Assembly: GCF_003326795.1 (NCBI RefSeq)
Contig: NZ_JPWI01000002.1
Location: 310,001 to 374,000 of the forward strand
From: Thalassospira profundimaris
Lineage (GTDB): Bacteria > Pseudomonadota > Alphaproteobacteria > Rhodospirillales > Thalassospiraceae
DNA: 64,000 bases
Direction: 5' to 3'
Shown here: positions 1 through 7,489 of the stretch, in pieces
Layout: each line of letters opens with the position of its first letter
Numbering within the stretch: the stretch's first letter is position 1
Position numbers and translations under genes: made by a program
Notes under the pieces: model-generated
Database searches by the model: none
Told to the model about the DNA's origin: nothing
The model's input: only the letters and a program-made list of their open reading frames with translations

Positions 1-1
1 A

Positions 2-865
2 CTGGCCGAAGCCCGCGAAGGCCGTGTGCGGTGTGAAGCATTGCTCGAACAGGCCGAACAGCATCGCCGCGATTTGATCGAGCGTATCCGCGAACGCGTC
101 AATGCCACGCCCGATCAACTGGTCGAACTTGGTCAGATTGACCTGACCAAGGAATTGCCGTCCGAAACCGATATCGAAGCGCGCCTGCAACGCCAGTCAC
201 GCGAACGCGAAAATCTTGGCGCGGTTAACTTGCGTGCCGAAGTCGAACTGGCGGAATTGCAGGAACAGAAAGACACGATGGTGTCTGAACGCGATGATTT
301 GATTGCTGCCATCGACAAGCTGCGCAATGGCATCAATCAGCTCAACCGCGAAGCTCGTGCGCGCCTTAAAACTGCGTTTGACGAAGTCGACAAACATTTC
401 CAGCAACTGTTTGTGCGCCTGTTTGGTGGCGGTGGTGCGCATCTTATGCTGACCGATGCAGATGATCCGCTTGAAGCCGGACTTGAAATCATGGCGTCCC
501 CGCCGGGCAAGAAGCTTCAGCATCTTTCCCTGCTTTCCGGTGGGGAGCAGGCTTTGACGGCGGTCGCACTTCTGTTTGCAGTGTTCCTGACCAACCCGGC
601 CCCGATCTGCGTGCTTGACGAGGTCGATGCACCGCTTGATGACGCCAACGTTGACCGCTTCTGCAAGCTGCTTGAAGCGATCGGGCGCCATGCCAATACC
701 CGTTTCCTGGTCATCACCCACCACCGTATGACCATGGCCCGCATGAACCGTCTGTTTGGTGTGACAATGGCAGAACGTGGCGTGTCGTCGCTGGTATCGG
801 TCGACCTTCATCAGGCCGAAGTCTATTCCAAAAAAGAACAGACCGAGCTCGATTTTACAAGCTAG
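2..865 (+). CDS. smc: Chromosome segregation protein SMC, C-terminal part (5' end outside window)
   Basis: This is the C-terminal end of the SMC ATPase, which forms the condensin-like complex with ScpA and ScpB and compacts and segregates the chromosome. The reading frame is open from the first bases of the window, so the gene starts upstream. A charged, coiled-coil-like stretch is followed by the C-terminal half of the ABC-type head: the signature motif [16 protein letters not shown], then Walker B ([18 protein letters not shown]), then the ITHHR switch histidine near the end. These motifs in this order are diagnostic of SMC/Rad50-type heads, and [10 protein letters not shown] points to SMC. 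The hinge and Walker A lie outside the window. The next gene follows after about 100 bases. Confidence 0.95.
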   Translation: MAEAREGRVRCEALLEQAEQHRRDLIERIRERVNATPDQLVELGQIDLTKELPSETDIEARLQRQSRERENLGAVNLRAEVELAELQEQKDTMVSERDDLIAAIDKLRNGINQLNREARARLKTAFDEVDKHFQQLFVRLFGGGGAHLMLTDADDPLEAGLEIMASPPGKKLQHLSLLSGGEQALTAVALLFAVFLTNPAPICVLDEVDAPLDDANVDRFCKLLEAIGRHANTRFLVITHHRMTMARMNRLFGVTMAERGVSSLVSVDLHQAEVYSKKEQTELDFTS

Positions 866-970
866 GGTCGCCGTCGCGTTTTCAGGTGCGATTAGATTAT
901 CCGAAGTTAATAAACTGATAGGGTGCTCAATGTTAAACCGAGATTGAAATTCAATGACGGTGAAGAATTG

Positions 971-2302
971 ATGTCCCAGAAAGTGCGTGAGCTTTACGAA
1001 CAGTTTCCTTATCCCCTGCGAGACCCGCAGGACGAAAAAGACCGTTTGTTGATGCCGCCGCTCGACAATCTGTCCCGGGTTAATCACTACTGTTTTGGGG
1101 GAGCCGGGGGGATCGACGGATCATTCCGTGCCCTCGTTGCCGGCGGCGGTACGGGTGATGCCATGGTCTGGCTTGCCGAACAGCTCCGCGATGTTGGCGG
1201 CTCGGTGACATATCTTGAACCGTCCGAAGCCAGCACCAGGGTGGCACGTGCACGTGCCGAGGCGCGCGGTCTTGCGAATGTTACCTATGTTAAGGCGACG
1301 ATTGCCGAATTTGCGCGATCAAAGCCCGAACCGTTCGACTACATCAATTGCGCCGGCGTTTTGCACCATCTTGAAAACCCGCCAGAAGGGCTTCGTGATC
1401 TGACTTCGGTTTTGAAGCCTGACGGGGCGATGGGCGTTATGGTGTATGGCGAACATGGTCGTCTTGCGGTGACCGAATGGCGCAAGATGATCGAACCGCT
1501 TCTCGTCAACAAAAGTTTGTCCGAACAACTTGCCATGACGCGCACGTTGCTGGGCAATCTGCCCGACGACAATATGCTGCTCAAGATGGGCGGTGGTCCG
1601 GGGTTCATCAAAGGATTGCTTGAAAACGATCCTGAAATTGTTGATTTGCTGCTTCATCCTGTCGAATGTGCTTATGACGTTCACGGGGTCTATGACTTTG
1701 CCGCATCAGCGGGTTTGCATGTTGCGGCCTTTACCGGATTTTTCGGGTTCGGTGGGACGGGCAAGGCGCATTACGCGGTTGGCAATCTGGTACGAGATCC
1801 GGTCTTGTTGCGGGAACTTTCGGCCAAGCCACTCCGCGATCAGCAGGCATTTTGCGAACGTTACAGCGGGGCCATGCCGCTCCATGCGTTTTATCTGACC
1901 CGTGAAGACCGTGCGCAGGTGGCAGAAATGCTGCCGGATGGGGAACTTGCACCATATTTCTTTGTCAAACCGGATGACACATTCTTTGATGATCTGGTTG
2001 CCCTGGCAGGCAAGCCGGTCCTGATCGAAGATGGCAGTGGTAATGCCGTTGACCTGACAGGCGGTCCTGATCTGGCGCGATTGTTATCGGTGTTTGATGG
2101 CAAGAACACGGTGGCCGATCTGGTCCGGATTCTGCGTGACGAGATTCTGGTCAAACAGCCCATCGATATGAATTCGATTGCCATCAACACGCTTGGAGCT
2201 GTCTGGGCGTTGTTCCACAAGTTTGACTGGATGCTGGCAAGCCGTCCAGATGGCTGGCAAAAATCCGAAAGCGAACGTCGATTGAGCATCCGCAAACTTT
2301 GA
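971..2302 (+). CDS. Class I SAM-dependent methyltransferase with long C-terminal extension
   Basis: The N-terminal part is a Rossmann-type methyltransferase. The glycine-rich SAM-binding loop is VAGGGTGDAMVWLAEQL, an acidic residue ends strand 2 (TYLEPSEAS), and the motif before strand 4 is INCAGVLHHLENP. About 250 residues follow the catalytic domain and carry no motif I recognise. The last 80 resemble a small helical domain (LARLLSVFDGKNTVADLV). The start is uncertain. A longer frame begins at 923 with an AGGG-like site, but the segment MSQKVRELYEQFPYP at 971 looks like the conserved N-terminus of this family and is preceded by GGTGAA. Substrate unknown; protein or small-molecule methylation are both possible. 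Confidence 0.8.
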   Translation: MSQKVRELYEQFPYPLRDPQDEKDRLLMPPLDNLSRVNHYCFGGAGGIDGSFRALVAGGGTGDAMVWLAEQLRDVGGSVTYLEPSEASTRVARARAEARGLANVTYVKATIAEFARSKPEPFDYINCAGVLHHLENPPEGLRDLTSVLKPDGAMGVMVYGEHGRLAVTEWRKMIEPLLVNKSLSEQLAMTRTLLGNLPDDNMLLKMGGGPGFIKGLLENDPEIVDLLLHPVECAYDVHGVYDFAASAGLHVAAFTGFFGFGGTGKAHYAVGNLVRDPVLLRELSAKPLRDQQAFCERYSGAMPLHAFYLTREDRAQVAEMLPDGELAPYFFVKPDDTFFDDLVALAGKPVLIEDGSGNAVDLTGGPDLARLLSVFDGKNTVADLVRILRDEILVKQPIDMNSIAINTLGAVWALFHKFDWMLASRPDGWQKSESERRLSIRKL

Positions 2303-2756
2303 CGCTGTGATCGTCGAGATTCTCGTTTGTGAATTGTGTTTTGAGCGACCCGGGGTGAATCGACCAACCTGTGGTGCAACTGGTCGGGAAAAACTGCGCC
2401 AACACCGTAAAATATCGACCAGAATCACTGAAAATCGCAGGTGCATGTGAAATTAGATCACATTGTAATATGTTGCGCTCTTTGCTGCCAAATCCATGAT
2501 AACCAAGGGAAACTGCCGGTTGCAGCCGACCTGCTTGCAAAAATGGCAGCTTAATCGTCTGCGACTATTGCCTAAGTGCAAAAGTGTTTTCCTTCACATT
2601 ATTCAATATAAGATATTGTTATAAAAAGACTTATGCCTGTTTTGATCCCGCTTGCGAGGCGGGGTTTTACAGCTTGACAGCCCATGGGGTGCTAAGTATG
2701 TTGCCCGCGCATTTCCTTGCGACGTTTGCGAGGTTGCCAAAGCGGGGTTCACGACA
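2303..2756. other. Intergenic region upstream of the F0 ATP synthase operon
   Basis: No convincing gene lies here. The AT-rich part around 2598-2640 probably holds the promoter of the atp operon, but I cannot pick clear -35 and -10 boxes. At 2647-2668 a short stem (CCCGC / GCGGG) followed by GTTTTA could be a weak terminator or leader hairpin about 90 bases before atpI. With only five base pairs it is not annotated separately. Confidence 0.5.
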
Positions 2757-3110
2757 ATGAGCGATGATAAAGATCGCGCTTCATTAGAAGAGCTGGAAAG
2801 CAAGCTGGCAGCTGTAGCAGGCAAACGCGAAGAGACGCGCGGCCCGAACCGGGCGACTGGCAAACCGTCCCAAGGGATGGCACTAGGCATGAGAATTTCG
2901 GCGGAAATGATCGCTGCTGTTCTTGTTGGCTTGTTGATTGGCTGGGCGCTGGATCGGGTGCTTGATACGACGCCTTGGCTTCTTGTCCTGTTCGTTTTTC
3001 TCGGGGCAGGTGCCGGAGGCTTGAACGCTTATCGTGTTGCCAAAGGCTATGACAGTGCTGTCGGTCTTGGTCGTGCGATAAGGGAGCACAAGCAGGGGGA
3101 CGGGGAATAA
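2757..3110 (+). CDS. atpI: AtpI-like F0F1 ATP synthase accessory protein (subunit I)
   Basis: This is a small membrane protein of the AtpI/AtpQ type, 117 residues, thought to assist assembly of the c-ring and Mg2+ supply in F-type ATP synthases. The N-terminal half is hydrophilic (MSDDKDRASLEELESKLA). It is followed by two hydrophobic segments at roughly residues 45-65 (MIAAVLVGLLIGWALDRV) and 70-95 (PWLLVLFVFLGAGAGGLNAY), the typical two-helix hairpin. The start at 2757 is chosen over an upstream in-frame ATG at 2652 because the intervening residues are not family-like. It is first in the F0 operon, 34 bases before atpB, which supports the assignment. Confidence 0.88.
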   Translation: MSDDKDRASLEELESKLAAVAGKREETRGPNRATGKPSQGMALGMRISAEMIAAVLVGLLIGWALDRVLDTTPWLLVLFVFLGAGAGGLNAYRVAKGYDSAVGLGRAIREHKQGDGE

Positions 3111-3144
3111 CCCCGAAGCCTTATAATATTGAGCGAGGATTACG

Positions 3145-3867
3145 GTGGCTGGACCGCTAGAGCAGTTTGAAATCAAGCCCTTGGCCGAGCTTTCGCTTGG
3201 TGGCATTGATATTTCCTTCACCAACTCCGCCCTTTGGATGGTAATCGCAGCCGTTCTCGTAACGTGCTTCATGACGCTGTCCATGCGTCGCGGTGCATTG
3301 GTCCCGGGTCGCTGGCAGGGTGCTGCCGAGGTGATGTACGAATTCGTCGCCAATATGCTCAAAGATAACGTTGGAAGCGCGGGTCGCAAGTACTTCCCGT
3401 TCATTTTTACGTTGTTCATGTTCGTTATGTTCGGGAACCTGCTTGGCATGATCCCGCACAGCTTTACATTTACGAGCCACATCGCGGTTAACTTCGCGCT
3501 GGCTCTGGTGATCTTCATCGGTGTGACGGTCATCGGCTTTATGCGTCATGGTACGCATTACCTTCGGATGTTCTTCCCTGAAGGTGCGCCGATTGCGACT
3601 GCGATCATTCTGGTCCCGATTGAAATCATCTCCTATTTCTCTCGTCCGTTCAGCCTGGCTATCCGACTGTTTGCAAACATGACCGTCGGCCACATCATGC
3701 TGAAAGTTATCGGTGGGTTCGTCGGCCTGATTGGCATTCTCGGCGTGCTTCCGTTCGCTCTGCTGACGGGGATTACTGTTCTGGAGTTCGGCATTGCTGC
3801 GCTTCAGGCTTATGTGTTCACAATTCTCACCTGCATCTATCTCCATGATGCAATCCACATGCACTAA
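3145..3867 (+). CDS. atpB: F0F1 ATP synthase subunit a
   Basis: Subunit a forms the proton half-channels of the membrane F0 sector. The 240-residue protein is strongly hydrophobic with about five or six transmembrane segments. The essential arginine is visible as R174 in the motif SLAIRLFANMTVGHIML, and a second conserved block (EFGIAALQAYVFTILTCIYL) lies near the C-terminus. The start is a GTG at 3145, preceded by GAGCGAGGA; no ATG fits the family N-terminus better. Second gene of the F0 operon, followed after 60 bases by atpE. Confidence 0.97.
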   Translation: MAGPLEQFEIKPLAELSLGGIDISFTNSALWMVIAAVLVTCFMTLSMRRGALVPGRWQGAAEVMYEFVANMLKDNVGSAGRKYFPFIFTLFMFVMFGNLLGMIPHSFTFTSHIAVNFALALVIFIGVTVIGFMRHGTHYLRMFFPEGAPIATAIILVPIEIISYFSRPFSLAIRLFANMTVGHIMLKVIGGFVGLIGILGVLPFALLTGITVLEFGIAALQAYVFTILTCIYLHDAIHMH

Positions 3868-3927
3868 TGTGTGTGGTTTGGTGTGATCTCTTCTGATTGC
3901 CTTTAAGAAATTCGAAAGGGTGAAGTT

Positions 3928-4152
3928 ATGGAACTCGATGCTGCTAAGATGATCGGTGCTGGCCTGGCTGCTATTGGCATGATTGGTGCCGGTATTGGTG
4001 TTGGTAACATCTGGTCGAGCCTGATTGCGACTGTTGGCCGTAACCCGGCTGCAAAAGGCGACGTTGAACTGTATGGCTGGATCGGCTTTGCTGTTACCGA
4101 AGCTATTGCACTGTTCGCACTCGTCGTTGCGCTGATCGTTCTGTTCGTCTAA
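3928..4152 (+). CDS. atpE: F0F1 ATP synthase subunit c
   Basis: This is the proteolipid that forms the rotating c-ring. It has 74 residues and two transmembrane helices joined by the polar loop with the conserved RNP (residues 38-40), which contacts the central stalk. The ion-binding carboxylate is E58 in the second helix (FAVTEAIALFALVV). The first helix is glycine- and alanine-rich (AGLAAIGMIGAGIGVGN), as expected for close packing. A good AAAGG-type ribosome binding site precedes the ATG. The absence of extra polar residues around E58 suggests proton rather than sodium coupling, which is inference. Confidence 0.97.
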   Translation: MELDAAKMIGAGLAAIGMIGAGIGVGNIWSSLIATVGRNPAAKGDVELYGWIGFAVTEAIALFALVVALIVLFV

Positions 4153-4226
4153 TCGGCGCCTTTTGAGCGAATACACGGCCCGGCGAGGAAGACCCTCGCC
4201 GGTGTCGTTGAATTCGGGAGTAGGCT

Positions 4227-4712
4227 ATGCCGCAGTTTGATATTGCGACGTTCTCAGCACAGATCTTCTGGCTGTTCGTTATTTTCGCCGTCTTGTATTT
4301 CTTGATGTCGAAAATCGCGCTGCCGAAAGTTGGTGAAGTGCTTGAACGCCGTCAGAAAACCATCGAAGACAACCTTGGCAAGGCCCGGGCGTTGAAAGAC
4401 GAAACCGATGCCGCCATCGCGAAATACGAGGCTGCTCTGGCAGAAGCTCGTGACGCCGCACAGGCTGACATTCGCGAAGCTTCGGAAAAGGCTGCTGCAG
4501 AGCAGGCCAAGAAAACCGAAGCGCTGGTCAAGAAGCTGTCTAAAAAGACATCTGATGCCGAGAAGGCAATTGCGGATGCCAAAACGGATGCACTGAGCGG
4601 TGTTGCAGAAGCAGCATCGGAAATTGCCCGCGAAGCAACCGAAAAACTTATCGGTGTCAAGGTTCAGGCCAAAACTGCCGACAAGGCCGTTTCGGCGATT
4701 GTAGGAGAGTAA
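4227..4712 (+). CDS. F0F1 ATP synthase subunit b' (AtpG/AtpF2 type)
   Basis: One of the two peripheral-stalk b-type subunits found in alphaproteobacteria and photosynthetic bacteria. A single N-terminal membrane helix (residues about 8-28, FSAQIFWLFVIFAVLYFLM) is followed by a long charged, alanine-rich coiled coil to residue 161. The motif LPKVGEVLERRQKTIEDNL just after the membrane helix is typical of b/b' subunits. It lies four bases before the second b gene, so the pair is probably translationally coupled and forms a b-b' heterodimer. Confidence 0.93.
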   Translation: MPQFDIATFSAQIFWLFVIFAVLYFLMSKIALPKVGEVLERRQKTIEDNLGKARALKDETDAAIAKYEAALAEARDAAQADIREASEKAAAEQAKKTEALVKKLSKKTSDAEKAIADAKTDALSGVAEAASEIAREATEKLIGVKVQAKTADKAVSAIVGE

Positions 4713-4716
4713 GATA

Positions 4717-5220
4717 ATGGCAACCCAAGAGGTTACTTTCCTTACCGATCCATACACCTGGACTACGCTTTCTTTCGTCCTGGTCGCCGGTTTTGGCGGT
4801 TTCAAGGCCGTTAAAGGCATCTCGAGCGCACTTGATAAACGTGCGCAGAAGATCTCTGACGAGCTGGACGAAGCTCAGCGTCTTCGCGAAGAAGCTCAGG
4901 AGCTTCTGGCCAATTATCAGGCCAAACAACGCGAAGCCCTGAAGGAAGCTGACGAGATCCGCGCACATGCGAAGGTGGAAGCCGATCGTATGCTTGAAAG
5001 CGCCCAGGCTGAGCTGAAAGCGGCACTTAAACGCCGCGAGCAGCAGGCTCTGGAACGTATCTCCAACCTGGAAAGCCAGGCTGTTGCTGAAGTTCGTGCG
5101 CATGTCGCCGAAATCGCAGCAAAGGCAACCACTGCCCTTGTCACTGACAAGGTCGCGGGTGCCAAGGCAGACGAGTTGGTGAACGGCGCGATCGCGGAAA
5201 TCAAAGTTCGCCTGAACTAA
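4717..5220 (+). CDS. atpF: F0F1 ATP synthase subunit b
   Basis: Second peripheral-stalk subunit. A hydrophobic N-terminal segment (YTWTTLSFVLVAGFGGFKAV, residues about 13-32) anchors a charged coiled coil that runs to residue 167 and would bind the delta subunit of F1. The motif LDKRAQKISDELDEAQRLREEA is characteristic of the family. It is the last gene of the F0 operon and is followed after about 20 bases by a strong terminator. The F1 genes are not here, as usual in alphaproteobacteria, where the F1 operon lies elsewhere. Confidence 0.95.
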   Translation: MATQEVTFLTDPYTWTTLSFVLVAGFGGFKAVKGISSALDKRAQKISDELDEAQRLREEAQELLANYQAKQREALKEADEIRAHAKVEADRMLESAQAELKAALKRREQQALERISNLESQAVAEVRAHVAEIAAKATTALVTDKVAGAKADELVNGAIAEIKVRLN

Positions 5221-5242
5221 GATTTTCCAGTTTCGGAAATTG

Positions 5243-5274
5243 AAAACCCCGCAAGCGATGCTTGCGGGGTTTTT
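5243..5274 (+). terminator. Rho-independent terminator of the F0 ATP synthase operon
   Basis: A perfect inverted repeat, AAAACCCCGCAAGC / GCTTGCGGGGTTTT, with a three-base GAT loop, followed by more T residues, starts about 20 bases after the atpF stop codon. The flanking A and T runs would also allow it to work for the convergent GST gene. Confidence 0.92.
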
Positions 5275-5334
5275 GTTTGTGTTCAGCCCGGTACCAGCTT
5301 CGTCATTTTGTCGTGGCCGACAAACTGGCGTGCC

Positions 5335-6297
5335 TTAACGTAAAAAACGATCCCGATCATGGGCACCGTCAAAATCAAGATCCGGCCCGACCGGCACAAC
5401 GCCCGACGGGTTCACTGACGGGTGGCTTTGGTAATAGTGTTTCTTGATGTGATCGAAATGCACGGTCTGTTTGACACCGGGATGCTGATAAAGCGCCTTG
5501 GTGTAGTTCCACAGATTGGGATATTCGTGGATCATCTTGCGGTTACATTTGAAATGACCGTGATAGACCGCATCAAAGCGCAACAGGGTCGGGAACAGGC
5601 GCCAGTCGGCTTCTGTCAGCGTGTTACCTATCAGGTAGGCCTGTTTGATCAAACGGTGTTCAAGCCAGTCCAGCGCGTCAAAAAGGGTCGTAACGGCCTC
5701 TTCATAGGCCTCCTGGCTGGTGGCGAACCCGGATTTGTAAACGCCGTTATTCACGTCATGATAAACACGCTCGTTAACGGCATCGATTTCACTACGCAAA
5801 TGTTCGGGATAGTAGTCGCCCGCTTTGGCGCCAACTCTGTCAAAGGCGGTATTTAACATTCTGATGATGTCAGAAGATTCGTTGCTGACGATCCGGCTTG
5901 TTTTCTTGTCCCACAGGACCGGAACCGTGACGCGACCGGTGTAATCGGATTTGGCCGCGCTATAGACCTGATGCAGCAAGGCATGACCGCCCAAGTCATC
6001 AACAAGACCCTCATCGGGCGAGAATCGCCATCCATCGTCACCCATGTGCCAATGTACGACCGATACCGAAATCATGTCTTCAAGGCCTTTGAGGGCGCGG
6101 AAGATCAGGGTGCGATGGGCCCAGGGGCAGGCATAGGAAACATAAAGATGGTAACGACCTGGTTCGGCCGGGAATTCGGCATCGGGGTCAGCAGAAAGCC
6201 ATTGCCGAAAGACCGAGTCCTGCCGGTTGAACTTGCCGTTTTTGTTCTTGGCCAGCAGCGCTTCGGTCTGCCATACGCCATTTACCAGTTGACCCAT
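5335..6297 (-). CDS. Glutathionyl-hydroquinone reductase-type glutathione S-transferase (YqjG/ECM4 family)
   Basis: This is an Omega/Xi-class glutathione transferase that reduces glutathionyl-hydroquinones and so recycles quinones trapped as glutathione adducts. The 320-residue length is typical. The catalytic cysteine is seen in the family signature YVSYACPWAHRTLIFRALKGL (about residues 51-71). The N-terminal extension (MGQLVNGVWQTE) and the C-terminal helical domain with EADWRLFPTLLRFDAVYHGHFKCN are also family marks. It is transcribed away from a LysR regulator across about 175 bases, which suggests that regulator may control it. Cytoplasmic. Confidence 0.92.
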   Translation of the reverse strand: MGQLVNGVWQTEALLAKNKNGKFNRQDSVFRQWLSADPDAEFPAEPGRYHLYVSYACPWAHRTLIFRALKGLEDMISVSVVHWHMGDDGWRFSPDEGLVDDLGGHALLHQVYSAAKSDYTGRVTVPVLWDKKTSRIVSNESSDIIRMLNTAFDRVGAKAGDYYPEHLRSEIDAVNERVYHDVNNGVYKSGFATSQEAYEEAVTTLFDALDWLEHRLIKQAYLIGNTLTEADWRLFPTLLRFDAVYHGHFKCNRKMIHEYPNLWNYTKALYQHPGVKQTVHFDHIKKHYYQSHPSVNPSGVVPVGPDLDFDGAHDRDRFLR

Positions 6298-6472
6298 CTT
6301 GTTCCTCCGTCACGGACCTGCGCGTCACGCCTAACGATGATCATGGCAGGTCGGTAATTATGCTGTTTCTTTCATTGTCGCCATTTCCGCGTTGAAGACA
6401 ATCCGGTGATGTGAGATTTATTTGTTTCCCAATGCGCAACAGTCGTGTTGCGAAGCGATCAGGAGAACGACG

Positions 6473-7438
6473 ATGTTGATCGGTAATCTGGACGGTATGA
6501 CCGTTTTTGCCCGCGTGGTTGAGGAAGCCAGTTTTTCCGGTGCTGCACGCAAACTCGGCATGTCGAAATCCGCTGTCAGCAAGCATGTCACCAAGCTTGA
6601 AGACAGTCTTGGCATCCGGCTCCTGAACCGCACGACACGTCGTCTTAGTCTGACCGATGCCGGGTCGACCTTTTATCAGCATTGTGCACGTGTCGTCGAA
6701 GAGATCGAAACAGCCGAACATGCCCTGACGGATTTGCGCGGAACGCCGCGAGGTACCCTTCGGATTTCGGCCCCCCTGACGTTCGGGCAGATGTATTTGC
6801 CGCAACTGGTCACGGAATTCATGGCAATGTATCCGGGGCTGCATGTCGATATTCATCTGGCCGATCACATGGTTGATCTGGTCGCCGAAGGGTTCGACAT
6901 GGCGATCCGCATTACCCGTCTCAAGGATTCAAGCATGATTGCGCGCAAGCTGGCCGACTTTACCGGCCACGTCGTTGCCGCACCGGCTTATCTCGAACAG
7001 CATGGCGAGCCGAAAACACCCCAGGAACTGGCCGATCACAAGACGCTTGCCTATACCAACGTTGCCAGCCCGAATATCTGGGATTTCGAAGGTCCCGATG
7101 GTCCGGTCACGGTCCGGGTCAATCCGGTCATGTCGTGCAATAACGGTGAGTTCACATCAATTGCAGCCATCCGGGGGCTGGGTATCGCGCGCGAGCCGGA
7201 ATTCATCGTTGCCGAGGCGCTCAGCGAAGGCAGGCTTGTCCGCATTCTCAAGGATTATGATCCGCTCAATAATGGCGGTATCTATGCGGTATATCCGGAA
7301 CGTCGCCACCTGCCGAGCAAGGTACGTGTGTTTATCGATTTTCTGGCCGAAAAATTCCGTGGCGGGCTTTGCAATTTCCACGAAGCTGCCTGCAAGGAAT
7401 ACAAGGAAGGTCGGGGGCGGCAGCGTCTGGCCCCCTGA
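6473..7438 (+). CDS. LysR-family transcriptional regulator
   Basis: An N-terminal winged helix-turn-helix (FARVVEEASFSGAARKLGMS, then SAVSKHVTKLEDSLGIRLLNR) is followed by a periplasmic-binding-like effector domain starting near residue 90 (RGTLRISAPLTFGQMYLPQL). At 321 residues it is a little longer than the usual 300. The start at 6473 is chosen because AGGAGA lies about seven bases upstream; an in-frame ATG at 6422 would add residues unlike the family. The effector domain belongs to the AaeR/DsdC-like group often found next to quinone- or oxidoreductase genes. The divergent GST gene is the obvious candidate target, which is inference from position. Confidence 0.9.
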   Translation: MLIGNLDGMTVFARVVEEASFSGAARKLGMSKSAVSKHVTKLEDSLGIRLLNRTTRRLSLTDAGSTFYQHCARVVEEIETAEHALTDLRGTPRGTLRISAPLTFGQMYLPQLVTEFMAMYPGLHVDIHLADHMVDLVAEGFDMAIRITRLKDSSMIARKLADFTGHVVAAPAYLEQHGEPKTPQELADHKTLAYTNVASPNIWDFEGPDGPVTVRVNPVMSCNNGEFTSIAAIRGLGIAREPEFIVAEALSEGRLVRILKDYDPLNNGGIYAVYPERRHLPSKVRVFIDFLAEKFRGGLCNFHEAACKEYKEGRGRQRLAP

Positions 7439-7489
7439 TATGTGTTCGCACAGGGTTGTTAGCGTTTTTGGTCCATCGCAACAGAGAAG

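Noticed and set aside
197..1087. Long antisense frame opposite smc
   Set aside because: Shadow of the smc reading frame with no family features.
2647..2668. Hairpin before atpI as a terminator or riboswitch
   Set aside because: Only five base pairs and a short T-run; too weak to support as a feature.
3157..4176. Long antisense frame opposite atpB and atpE
   Set aside because: It is a mirror of the real genes; its protein is a basic, low-complexity artefact.
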